15,522 bases of DNA from Parcubacteria group bacterium (GTDB lineage: Bacteria > Patescibacteriota > Minisyncoccia > Moranbacterales > JAKLHP01): contig JBBABD010000016.1 in assembly GCA_041657845.1 (NCBI GenBank), positions 1 to 15,522 on the forward strand. Direction: 5' to 3'. Under the pieces are notes generated by a model. It made no database searches and was not told the DNA's origin. It was given only the letters and a program-made list of their open reading frames with translations. A program made the position numbers and the translations under genes. Positions 7,323 to 13,443 of this stretch are shown piece after piece (the first letter of the stretch is position 1; each line of letters begins with the position of its first letter).

Positions 7323-8206
7323 AAATCTTGTTTTAAATTGTTATTCATCTCTATATTGCGAATGATTTCCTGAAACAGAACTTTGTATTCAGAATTTATT
7401 TCAACAATGGGCTTCATCTTAATAGTCGCATCAACAAAATCTTTTCTGTATGGAATTTTTCCCAATATAGGAACATCGTTTTCCTTGGCAAATTTTTCTA
7501 TCTTCAAGCAAAAATTGCTTGCCAAATCGTGCTTATTGATAACTATTCCGTGCTTGATTTGAAAATGGCGAGCCAGGTACAAAACTCTTTTCAAATCGTG
7601 AAGAGCTGAAGGTGTCGGTTCAGTTACAGCGACAATATAATCCGTACCAACCAAAGAAGCGATTACTGGGCATCCCACTCCTGCTGAAGAATCTATTAGC
7701 AACATTTCGGATTTTATCCGATTGCTTATTTTATCCGCATATTTTCGGACTTCCGCCACAATTTCTCCCGAAGCCAATTCGCCCAGTTTAAGTTCTCCTG
7801 AAATCAAATTTACTTTGTAATTTTTTCCCTCATAAATTGCACCTATTTCTTTTTTGGATTCTGAAATAGCTCCAGTCGGACACGCTACCTTGCAAGCCTT
7901 GCAACCAATGCAAACATCTTTAACGAAAGCAGGGTATTTATTTTCGACAAAAACAATGGCGTTTTGTTTGCAGACTTCAGCACATTTTCCGCATTTGATG
8001 CATTTCTTAAAATCCCATTTGGGAATGGCTTGATAGACTGTTTCGGTTTTTTTTCTTTTGGCAGAAATTATAAGATGGTCATTGGGGCATTCCACATCAG
8101 CATCAACCAAAAGCGTAATGTATTTTTTGGCAAATTCAATCGCCAAAGAAGTGGCAACCATTGATTTCCCCGTTCCGCCTTTTCCGCCAGTAATGGCTAT
8201 TTTCAT
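7319..8206 (-). CDS. MinD/ParA-family ATPase with inserted 2[4Fe-4S] ferredoxin domain
   Basis: A 295-residue P-loop ATPase of the MinD/Mrp type. The deviant Walker A motif GGKGGTGKS (7-15) carries the signature lysine, VDADVECPN (34-42) is the switch region, and LLIDSSAGVGCPV (about 175) is Walker B-like. A bacterial ferredoxin insert carries two clusters: Cys69/72/75/79 (CIKCGKCAEVC) and Cys99/102/105/109 (CIGCKACKVACP). Such ATPases commonly sit beside NifX/NifB-C-like genes and are thought to help Fe-S or metallocofactor insertion, though most are uncharacterised. It overlaps its neighbours by 4 bases on both sides (ATGA at 8203-8206 and 7319-7322), which shows strong translational coupling. 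It is not NifH: the ferredoxin insert and short length separate them. Confidence 0.93.
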   Translation of the reverse strand: MKIAITGGKGGTGKSMVATSLAIEFAKKYITLLVDADVECPNDHLIISAKRKKTETVYQAIPKWDFKKCIKCGKCAEVCKQNAIVFVENKYPAFVKDVCIGCKACKVACPTGAISESKKEIGAIYEGKNYKVNLISGELKLGELASGEIVAEVRKYADKISNRIKSEMLLIDSSAGVGCPVIASLVGTDYIVAVTEPTPSALHDLKRVLYLARHFQIKHGIVINKHDLASNFCLKIEKFAKENDVPILGKIPYRKDFVDATIKMKPIVEINSEYKVLFQEIIRNIEMNNNLKQDL

Positions 8207-8562
8207 ATTTTATGTTCTTCACAAACATCTTCAGAAGACGCTTTTTTAAGTTTATCGTTTTTCCATAATTTAAAAATCTCTTTGACTATTTCCGCCTGAT
8301 GGACATATATTTCTATATTAAATTCTCCGCATAGATTGAGGGCTTTCGGACCCAAGCCTCTGCAAAGCAAAACATTAGCACCGTGTGCTTTCATCAGTTC
8401 CGGAGGCAATCCTTGTCCGCCCATATGTTCGCTGGTATTGTCTATTATTTCCAAAACTTCTCCTTTTTCATTAAGAAATGTGTAGGTATTGCATCTGCCG
8501 AAATGCTCAGCAATTTTATCATCTAAACCTTTCTTACCATCTGTTGGAATTACGATTTTCAT
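8203..8562 (-). CDS. NifX/NifB-C-like (dinitrogenase FeMo-cofactor family) protein, copy 1
   Basis: A 119-residue protein of the NifX/NifB C-terminal/VnfX fold, an RNase H-like fold that carries Fe-S or Fe-Mo cluster precursors in characterised members. Visible marks are MKIVIPTDG, EHFGRC (19-24) and CRGLGPKALNLC (67-78). Compared with copy 2 it has an added C-terminal stretch (SSEDVCEEH) and extra possible ligands: Cys24, 67, 78 and 114, His46, 60, 88 and 117. It ends inside the MinD-ferredoxin start codon. No nitrogenase genes are present, so a general metal-cluster carrier role is more likely than nitrogen fixation. Confidence 0.9.
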   Translation of the reverse strand: MKIVIPTDGKKGLDDKIAEHFGRCNTYTFLNEKGEVLEIIDNTSEHMGGQGLPPELMKAHGANVLLCRGLGPKALNLCGEFNIEIYVHQAEIVKEIFKLWKNDKLKKASSEDVCEEHKI

Positions 8563-8568
8563 ATTGGG

Positions 8569-8901
8569 TTATTTTTTAAGTTTTTTATCAATAAACTTTT
8601 GAAGAATGTCATTGATTATGCCCTCTCCGCTATATACTTCAATATTGAATTGTTTTAGGACATCTATTGCTCTGGGTCCTACGTTTCTGGCGATTACAAC
8701 ATTGACATTATTTTCCACTAAAAGCTTGGCAGCCGACATACCCGCTCCACTAGCCTGATTTTCATTGTCGTTCTTTATTGCATCCGCCTTCACTATTTTG
8801 CCGTTTTCAATTTCTGCAATGACAAAGTATGGGCATCTGCCGAATAATTCAGCAACACCATCAGACAATTCTTTACCTGTTGAGCTAATTGCTATTTTCA
8901 T
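8569..8901 (-). CDS. NifX/NifB-C-like protein, copy 2
   Basis: A 110-residue paralogue of the neighbouring gene: MKIAISSTG at the start, ELFGRCPYF (18-26), GAGMSAAKLL (52-61) and ARNVGPRAIDVLKQF (71-85). It has a single cysteine (Cys23), whereas copy 1 has four, so the two are unlikely to be interchangeable; they may form a heterodimer or act in sequence (inference). Only 6 bases separate it from copy 1, and 20 bases from the DUF5320 gene upstream. Confidence 0.9.
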   Translation of the reverse strand: MKIAISSTGKELSDGVAELFGRCPYFVIAEIENGKIVKADAIKNDNENQASGAGMSAAKLLVENNVNVVIARNVGPRAIDVLKQFNIEVYSGEGIINDILQKFIDKKLKK

Positions 8902-8921
8902 AAAATTGGAATCTTAAATAA

Positions 8922-9206
8922 TTATTTCTTATTTTTAATCTCTTCCAAACGGGCTTTGACCGCTTTCAATTCTTCTTCTAGAACTTCCGCTTCTTCGGAA
9001 AGAATTTTCGTTTCTTCTTTTTTGTCTACACTCGGAGCAGGATAGTATCCCCAAAATCTTCTCCAGCCTAATCCGCGACCACCGCCTTGTCTTCGTCCAT
9101 AAATCATACCGCCTCCCTGCCTGCCGGCAGGCACGGCGCAAGGTCCCATTCCTCTTCCTGACATCGGCCCCATTCCCATCGGACCTGTTCCATTTTGTCT
9201 TGGCAT
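8922..9206 (-). CDS. DUF5320 family small Gly/Met-rich protein, first gene of the metal/redox operon
   Basis: A 94-residue protein. The opening MPRQNGTGPMGMGPMSGRG is characteristic of DUF5320 proteins, which are small, of unknown function, and usually encoded beside NifX-like and MinD-like genes. A Gly/Arg-rich middle (20-50) is followed by an aromatic patch (WRRFWGYY) and a charged coiled coil (about 62-94). ATG 9206 is chosen because GAGGTGAT sits 4 bases upstream; an in-frame GTG at 9215 lies inside that ribosome site. Residues VPAGRQ (25-30) come from a perfect palindrome (9118-9133), probably an inserted repeat. The Met-rich start could bind a soft metal (inference). Confidence 0.85.
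   Translation of the reverse strand: MPRQNGTGPMGMGPMSGRGMGPCAVPAGRQGGGMIYGRRQGGGRGLGWRRFWGYYPAPSVDKKEETKILSEEAEVLEEELKAVKARLEEIKNKK
9118..9133. repeat. Perfect 16-bp GC palindrome inside the DUF5320 gene
   Basis: TGCCTGCCGGCAGGCA reads the same on both strands and sits in frame in the DUF5320 gene, where it encodes VPAGRQ. From memory, in-frame segments reading PAGRQ or ACRQAG recur in Parcubacteria proteins, so this is probably a copy of a dispersed palindromic element. This window has only the one copy. Confidence 0.7.
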
Positions 9207-9210
9207 ATTA

Positions 9211-9218
9211 ATCACCTC
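9211..9218 (-). promoter_or_regulatory. Strong ribosome binding site for the DUF5320 gene
   Basis: GAGGTGAT on the minus strand, 4 bases before ATG 9206, is the best Shine-Dalgarno site in the window. Most other genes here lack one. It settles the start and marks this as the highly translated first gene of the operon. Confidence 0.75.
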
Positions 9219-9256
9219 GCTTTCTATTTTATTTTTTTAGTTGAGCCTATACTATG

Positions 9257-9277
9257 AATATATACCCATTATATATT
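9257..9277. promoter_or_regulatory. Inverted repeat overlapping the -10 and spacer, candidate operator
   Basis: AATATAT and ATATATT arms (7 bp, perfect) flank a 7-base centre (ACCCATT on the plus strand). The repeat covers the -10 and most of the spacer, where a bound repressor would block polymerase. AT-rich arms can arise by chance, so this is tentative. The DUF134 protein at the end of the operon is a possible binder. Confidence 0.4.
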
Positions 9278-9285
9278 ACTGTCAA
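9257..9285 (-). promoter_or_regulatory. Consensus-like sigma-70 promoter of the nine-gene operon
   Basis: On the minus strand, TTGACA (9280-9285), a 17-base spacer and TATATT (9257-9262). The -35 is perfect and the spacing is optimal. Transcription would start near 9250, giving a leader of about 44 bases before ATG 9206. It is the clearest promoter in the window. Confidence 0.8.
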
Positions 9286-9301
9286 TCACATTAAAAATTT
9301 C

Positions 9302-9326
9302 AAAAAAGCACCCATCCATTGAGTGC
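9302..9326 (-). terminator. Hairpin terminator between the secreted-protein operon and the metal/redox operon
   Basis: The minus strand reads GCACTC, a 7-base loop, GGGTGC (one G-T pair), then TTTTTT. It follows the 9437-10606 gene pair. T5 on the plus side (9331-9335) means it could also act on the other strand. Confidence 0.6.
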
Positions 9327-9350
9327 CTCATTTTTCTTTTAGCAACTCCG

Positions 9351-9369
9351 GTCGAGGATCGTCCTCGAC
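9351..9369. repeat. Intergenic palindrome, 8-bp perfect arms
   Basis: GTCGAGGA-TCG-TCCTCGAC is a perfect 8-bp inverted repeat with a 3-base centre, GC-rich in an AT-rich gap, with no U-tract on either side. From memory, similar GTCGAGGA/TCCTCGAC palindromes recur in Patescibacteria intergenic DNA, so a dispersed repeat is likelier than a terminator. Confidence 0.55.
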
Positions 9370-9385
9370 TAAATTTTAATAACAC

Positions 9386-9405
9386 AAAAACAGGGGTTTA
9401 TCCCT
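9386..9405 (-). terminator. Weak terminator hairpin after the small membrane-protein gene
   Basis: The minus strand reads AGGG, a 6-base loop, CCCT, then G and TTTTT. The stem is only 4 bp, but its position 32 bases past the stop at 9437 and the U-tract fit a terminator working with the stronger hairpin at 9302-9326. Confidence 0.4.
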
Positions 9406-9436
9406 ATTTTCTGATAATCTAGATTAAATAAACTGC

Positions 9437-9700
9437 CTACAAAGATGCGTTCCCTGCCGATTCAACCAACGCACTCATATCCTCCAGTGCTTTTTTTGCA
9501 TCCTCCTTGCTTTCAACTTTGTATTTTTCCTCTTCTTCAAGCACATCCGAATAGTCAGTTTCCATATTACCTATTTTTGCCTGATTATTGGAAGCTTTGA
9601 AAAACAGCGATTTATTGAAAAAAGCGAAAAATGAAACAACAGTCAAAATAAGAATTATCGAGATTAAAGAAAATAGAATAATTTTTTTATTTTTGTCCAT
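9437..9700 (-). CDS. Small single-pass membrane protein, function unknown
   Basis: An 87-residue protein. A lysine-rich start (MDKNKK) is followed by one hydrophobic segment (about 7-28) and an acidic extracytoplasmic part (about 45-80: DVLEEEEKYKVESKEDAKK) likely to be helical. I recognise no family. It begins 6 bases after the stop of the secreted four-Cys repeat protein, so the two are probably one transcript and may act together at the cell surface. Confidence 0.7.
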   Translation of the reverse strand: MDKNKKIILFSLISIILILTVVSFFAFFNKSLFFKASNNQAKIGNMETDYSDVLEEEEKYKVESKEDAKKALEDMSALVESAGNASL

Positions 9701-9706
9701 ATATTT

Positions 9707-10606
9707 CTAATTTTTTAACTCGTCGAGAGCATCTTGGATGCTTGCTTTTAGAGTATCATTAAAATAATCCATCATATCTTTTCCTGAAATCCTAATTGCT
9801 TCGGAAGCGCTTCTTACATTATCATCACTGCTATCATCAGCTTTTAGAAGTGCAATGTAAGCATCAATTTTTTCCAGTAAATTATCTGCCTTATCTTTGA
9901 ATGTACTCAGATTACTTTCGATATTATCAGTATCAATGTCCTTGGACTGTAGAAAAGAAATGATTTTTTCCGCTCGGCTTTCAATTCTTGTGATTTTCTC
10001 GGATTTTTGCTTTTTCATTCCCTCGGCTCTTTGAAGCTGATTTTCCCCCGATTTTTTTCCATCTTTTATTTCTGGAACACATGCCAATTTGCTTTCCGTA
10101 TCAGTACCATTATTTTTGGCAGGAGCTTTCATGCAAGTTCCTGTTATGATTATTTCTTCGCTACTATCAGGCTTGGTCATAGAAAAAGAACATTCGGCCT
10201 TTTCATCTTTACTACTGCAAGCAGTAATAGCTTCTTCTGAAGATCTGAGTTGCATGCCACCCTTCTGCATTCCATTTTGTTTTCCATCTCCATCTTTTCT
10301 TTCCGGAACGCAAGCCAATTCATCCTCGTTTTTTGGATTTTTTTTGCATATTCCGCTTATTGAATCGCTGGCATCAGACGAAGTAAATGAACAGGTGTCT
10401 TTTTCGCTTGCATCATCGCAAGCAGCAATAGCCTCACTGGATAAAGTGGGCTTTTCCCCTCCCACGAGACCTTCTCTTTGCCCATTTCGCATATTTCCCT
10501 GACTCATTCCGGCCTGTGCATTGACAAAAGAAAAGGCAAAAAAAATTCCCAGTGCTGTTGTCAGAACACTGACCCCTGCTACCATGTGACAGTTTTTGTT
10601 TCTCAT
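9707..10606 (-). CDS. Secreted protein with two four-cysteine repeats and a C-terminal helical domain
   Basis: A 299-residue protein. The signal peptide (about 1-30, ending FVNA) predicts export. Two copies of a repeat follow: SSEAIAAC ... CSF ... GIC ... LACVPE (56-102; Cys63, 72, 87, 99) and SEEAITAC ... CSF ... GTC ... LACVPE (123-179; Cys130, 139, 158, 176). Each would form two disulfides. Residues 195-299 are charged and strongly helical, probably coiled coil. From memory, the C-x8-CSF ... G-x-C ... LACVP pattern occurs in many secreted bacterial proteins of unknown role. With eight Cys it is a plausible client of the Trx-CcdA relay encoded downstream (inference). It leads the 9437-9700 gene. 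Confidence 0.8.
   Translation of the reverse strand: MRNKNCHMVAGVSVLTTALGIFFAFSFVNAQAGMSQGNMRNGQREGLVGGEKPTLSSEAIAACDDASEKDTCSFTSSDASDSISGICKKNPKNEDELACVPERKDGDGKQNGMQKGGMQLRSSEEAITACSSKDEKAECSFSMTKPDSSEEIIITGTCMKAPAKNNGTDTESKLACVPEIKDGKKSGENQLQRAEGMKKQKSEKITRIESRAEKIISFLQSKDIDTDNIESNLSTFKDKADNLLEKIDAYIALLKADDSSDDNVRSASEAIRISGKDMMDYFNDTLKASIQDALDELKN
10070..10243 (-). repeat. Four-Cys protein repeat, copy 2
   Basis: Encodes residues 122-179 with Cys at 130, 139, 158 and 176, again ending LACVPE. The first gap (8 residues between Cys 1 and Cys 2) matches copy 1; the later loops are longer. Confidence 0.7.
10301..10441 (-). repeat. Four-Cys protein repeat, copy 1
   Basis: Encodes residues 56-102 of the secreted protein, with Cys spacing 63-72-87-99, and ends LACVPE. 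It aligns with copy 2 along its length with an 11-residue length difference; the conservation is at protein level. Confidence 0.7.
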
Positions 10607-10748
10607 GTTTTTTTATTTTAATTATTACCTTAGAAATTGCCCAGTTTGTTACACTTAAAAACGGGGCTATTTATTTATTAATACGACTAAAGAATCAACT
10701 AGGATGCAAAAATAAAATAGAAGATTCTATGAAGTCCGAAAAACGCAA

Positions 10749-10770
10749 AAAACACCATTTAAGGTGTTTT
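10749..10770 (-). terminator. Bidirectional-looking rho-independent terminator
   Basis: AAAACACC-ATTTAA-GGTGTTTT is a perfect 8-bp stem and 6-base loop. The minus strand continues with a run of Ts (TGGTGTTTTTTG), and the plus strand ends TTTT. It separates the orphan/ArsA-like stretch from the secreted-protein operon. Confidence 0.7.
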
Positions 10771-10779
10771 AGTAAATTA

Positions 10780-10816
10780 CTTTTCTAAAACTACTAAAAT
10801 AATAATCTTAGAAAAG
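10780..10816. repeat. 9-bp perfect inverted repeat with 19-base loop
   Basis: CTTTTCTAA (10780-10788) pairs with TTAGAAAAG (10808-10816). It lies at the left border of the GC-richer stretch, between the terminator at 10749 and the hairpin at 10821. Nothing else in the 10607-10899 gap looks like a gene. Confidence 0.45.
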
Positions 10817-10820
10817 CGAA

Positions 10821-10851
10821 GGGGTTGGAGCTAATGGTTCAGCTCAACCCC
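10821..10851 (-). terminator. Strong bulged hairpin after the orphan gene, possible terminator
   Basis: GGGGTTG-(G)-AGCT, an 8-base loop, AGCT-CAACCCC: 11 bp with one bulged G. On the minus strand it is followed by TTCGCTTTTCT, pyrimidine-rich but not a clean U-run. It may be the terminator of the GC-richer fragment or a repeat element at its edge. Confidence 0.45.
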
Positions 10852-10899
10852 CGTATTTGTGGAAACCCTACAGACGTAACAGAGGCTCATCAGCACGCC

Positions 10900-11163
10900 T
10901 CAGCAATTCGGCAATTTCATTCCTATTAAGGGATACGAGATGCCGATGATTACGTCCCCCGTAGCTTTCTTCCAATGTCTTGTAACGAACGGTGGGATAA
11001 AATCATTCACAGGAATTACTCTGCCATCCAAGGTAACATTTTTGTAGTTAGTATCGTCTATTACCCAGACCGCCAAGGTGTCTCTAACGGCCTTATCCAG
11101 ACGGAACATTTCCTTGTCCAGGCCATCGATAAAAGCTACTATCCTTTCATAAAGCTGTTTCAT
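10900..11163 (-). CDS. Orphan 87-residue protein, function unknown
   Basis: Reads MKQLYERIVAFIDGL at the start and ends VIIGISYPLIGMKLPNC. No signal peptide or membrane segment is visible, and I recognise no family. A good ribosome site (GAGGG, 11168-11172) lies 4 bases before the ATG, and the gene begins 20 bases after the stop of the ArsA-like fragment, so the two were probably an operon. Hand counts of 60-base blocks here give 45-50% G+C against 30-32% in the OppA-like gene, so it likely came from another source along with that fragment. Confidence 0.6.
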   Translation of the reverse strand: MKQLYERIVAFIDGLDKEMFRLDKAVRDTLAVWVIDDTNYKNVTLDGRVIPVNDFIPPFVTRHWKKATGDVIIGISYPLIGMKLPNC

Positions 11164-11183
11164 GAAACCCTCAAATCAGTCAT

Positions 11184-11525
11184 TCATTTCAGAATGTTTA
11201 ATCCTGCTCCAGCTTCCAGAAGAGATTCCTTTCTGTTTCCCGATTCGGAATCGCATATGTTTCTGTCGTGTCCGATTACGACTATCGGCCTGTCGAATAT
11301 TTTGGCGTAAGGACGAAGTCTTTCGACTTGCCGTTTTTCGTGCTCTTCATTTCTGAAATTGTTGATTGCATAGCTGACGACATTTCCTCCGATGGAGTTT
11401 ATCAGCTTCTCAAGCTCCATCATCTGTTCGATAGGACTGCTCTCTGGGGTGGAAACTAACACGAAGTCAGCTCCTTTCAGAGCGCTGGTAGCTTCTTCCA
11501 TCCGTTGAACATACCTGTCAGCATC
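11184..11525 (-). pseudogene. C-terminal fragment of an ArsA/GET3-like ATPase, truncated at its 5' end
   Basis: The open frame carries DADRYVQRMEEATSALKG, then FVLVSTPESSPIEQMMELEK, GGNVVSYAINNF and a C-terminal stretch ending LNILK. The pattern 'FVLVSTPE...P..E...L...L...G..V...AINN' matches the C-terminal half of anion-transporting ATPases (ArsA/GET3). The P-loop half is missing: upstream of about 11525 the sequence becomes an OppB-like permease in another frame, and this frame hits a stop. An internal ATG (11501) exists, but a protein from there would lack the nucleotide site. The family call is by motif pattern only. Confidence 0.5.
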
Positions 11526-11680
11526 TTTACTCTGATATTCACTATAATCTGTTCACTTTTTATTAGATCCGAATCATATATATCACCTGGAACAAGTTCA
11601 AATAAAAAGAAAGTTATTGTACTTATAGCAAATATGGATATAAAAAAAGTAGCGAGATTATAAATTATTCTTTTTAGCAT
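11526..11680 (-). pseudogene. N-terminal fragment of an OppB/DppB-type permease, truncated
   Basis: The first 52 codons read like an oligopeptide ABC permease: MLKRIIYNLATFFISIFAIS, first membrane segment, then FFLFELVPGDIYDSD, where 'VPGD' after TM1 is typical of OppB. The expected continuation (Y-G-L-D-x-P and five more membrane segments, about 250 residues) is missing. The frame reads 15 more codons of foreign sequence and stops at 11477. It lies 128 bases after the OppA-like gene, the usual oppA-oppB order, so a transport operon was cut here. Confidence 0.7.
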
Positions 11681-11808
11681 ATGTGATATGCGCTTGTTAC
11701 ATCCAATAAATTCATCAAATATATATCCAACATACGAAAGCTTAATCTGCTACAAATGGCAGTCTAGGACATCGCCCCATACTGTTTGCAGAAATTCAGT
11801 TTGAGTTA

Positions 11809-13422
11809 TTAATTTTTATTTAATTTTGCATGCACAAAAGATAATCTTCCTGCGGTATCATGTATATATCCTCCAGCGCTACCATTTTCAATGTAATTCA
11901 TTTGGTTAATATATAACGGAATTACGGGATAATCTTTCATCAAAATATCCTCTGCTTGATGAACCAATTCAAATCTTGTTTTTACATCAGATTCAGTTAC
12001 GATTTTAGTATATAGATCATCGTATGAGCTATTTGAATAATGCGCATAATTGCTTACATCATTCGTCTTAAGAGAATAAAGGAAAACTGAAATATCCGGA
12101 TATTCGGCCAACAAATTAACAGGTGTGAAATCATAATCACCCGTATTGCGCTGTGCCGTCATTATTTTTTTATCCAAAGAAACAATTTTTACCTCAATTC
12201 CTATTTTTGCAAGTTGGTTTTTGAATATTTCGGCATTCGCCACATTGTATCCAATGGTATTGCATAAATAAGTTAAGACTGGAATTCCTTTCCCGTTAGT
12301 GTATCCTGCTTCAGCCAATAATTTCTTTGCACGTTCTATATCTGCCGTACTTTCAAAATATTTTTTTGGATAAATTTCTCGATAATCGATTCCCTTGTCT
12401 GGCGTATGAAATCCAGAAGGAATAAAATATTGCATTGGAAAGTTTCCCTTTCCAATAAGTGAAACCATATTCTCCCTATCCAGAGCAATGTTTATAGCTT
12501 CTCTAACGCGAACATCTTTAAAGATTTTTTTATTTAAATTAAACTCTACCAATCTTGTGTAAACAAAATTTGCGTATTTTACATCATCTACCTGCGCCAT
12601 TTCATCAGGCTTAAGGGTATATTCAACGAAATCAAGTTCGCCAGTTTCGTATGCGTTAATAATTGTAGTGGCATCCGCCATGAGGAGAAAATTAATATTT
12701 TGGATAAAAACATTATTACTATCCCAATATTGTTTGTTTTTCTCGATTGATAAACTTGTATCATGTTTCCATTCGCGAAGCTTGTAAGCACCATTTGTCA
12801 CATAAGTATCAGCATTTTGCGTCCACTTATCTCCATTAGCTTCAATGATGTTTGATTTGACGGGATAATATCCTGCTAGCGTTGTTAAGCTGAGAAAATA
12901 AGAACAAGGATGTTCCAAATTCACTTCCAAAGTGTAAGGATCGATAACATTAATTCCGACTTGAGACGCATCTATCTTGCCCGCATTATAGCTTTCCGCA
13001 TTTTTTATATAATAGAGATAGTAAGCAAATGAAGAAGCAGTTTCGGGATTAAGCGTTCTCATCCAAGCATACTTAAAATCTTCTGCAGTAACATTGGAAC
13101 CGTCCGACCATTGGGCATTATTGCGTAAATGAAAAGTAAATTGGGTGTAATCGTCGTTTGCACTCCAACTTGTTGCTACGCCCGGTACAAAATTACCCTT
13201 TTCGTCAAAATTAACAAGTCCTTCAAATAAATTTGTAAGTATAGAACACGCATCCATCGATAAACATTTTGCCGGATCAATACTTACCGGCTCAACCGAT
13301 ACTGAAACATTGAGAGTGTCTTTTATTGACGACTTTTGATTTTTTTGGTTGTTATTAAAAGAGCATGCCGATAGAGAAAATACACTTAAAACAAGTACAC
13401 CAATTGAAATTATCTTTTTCAT
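11809..13422 (-). CDS. OppA-like peptide ABC transporter substrate-binding lipoprotein
   Basis: A 537-residue extracytoplasmic solute-binding protein of the SBP_bac_5 (OppA/DppA) family that captures oligopeptides for an ABC importer. The lipoprotein signal ends LSAC, with Cys20 as the lipidated residue. Family blocks are clear: LTNLFEGLVNFDEKGNFVPG, VATSWSANDDYTQFTFHLR, WSDGSNVTAEDFKYAWMRTL, DVRVREAINIALDRENMV, and AKKLLAEAGYTNGKGIP near residue 370. Length is normal for the family. The start is 21 bases after the AlaRS stop, with no clear Shine-Dalgarno. The permease that should follow is truncated and no ATPase subunits are in the window, so it either works with components elsewhere or is an orphan. 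Confidence 0.93.
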   Translation of the reverse strand: MKKIISIGVLVLSVFSLSACSFNNNQKNQKSSIKDTLNVSVSVEPVSIDPAKCLSMDACSILTNLFEGLVNFDEKGNFVPGVATSWSANDDYTQFTFHLRNNAQWSDGSNVTAEDFKYAWMRTLNPETASSFAYYLYYIKNAESYNAGKIDASQVGINVIDPYTLEVNLEHPCSYFLSLTTLAGYYPVKSNIIEANGDKWTQNADTYVTNGAYKLREWKHDTSLSIEKNKQYWDSNNVFIQNINFLLMADATTIINAYETGELDFVEYTLKPDEMAQVDDVKYANFVYTRLVEFNLNKKIFKDVRVREAINIALDRENMVSLIGKGNFPMQYFIPSGFHTPDKGIDYREIYPKKYFESTADIERAKKLLAEAGYTNGKGIPVLTYLCNTIGYNVANAEIFKNQLAKIGIEVKIVSLDKKIMTAQRNTGDYDFTPVNLLAEYPDISVFLYSLKTNDVSNYAHYSNSSYDDLYTKIVTESDVKTRFELVHQAEDILMKDYPVIPLYINQMNYIENGSAGGYIHDTAGRLSFVHAKLNKN

Positions 13423-13443
13423 TTATTTAAGTTAATTTTTAAA

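Noticed and set aside
7319..8901. Nitrogen-fixation (nif) locus
   Set aside because: NifX-like and MinD-type proteins are present, but no NifH, NifD, NifK, NifE, NifN or NifB radical-SAM part is seen. These folds are common outside nitrogen fixation.
8922..9141. Overlapping Arg-rich 68-codon frame in the DUF5320 gene
   Set aside because: It is produced by the GC-rich palindrome and Gly/Arg codons in another frame, with no ribosome site or family pattern.
9118..9369. CRISPR array or integron sites from the palindromes
   Set aside because: The palindromes differ from each other and are single in the window, with no regular spacing, spacers or integrase.
10007..10502. Plus-strand open frames opposite the secreted-protein gene
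   Set aside because: They are antisense to a gene with a signal peptide and conserved Cys repeats, and no promoter or ribosome site supports them.
10607..10899. tRNA or structured ncRNA in the gap with three hairpins
   Set aside because: No cloverleaf, anticodon arm or TTCGA-type T-loop could be built; the hairpins are explained as terminators or repeats.
11477..11680. A real 67-residue membrane protein
   Set aside because: The first 52 residues match the OppB N-terminus and the last 15 are out-of-frame ArsA-like DNA, so it is a truncated gene.
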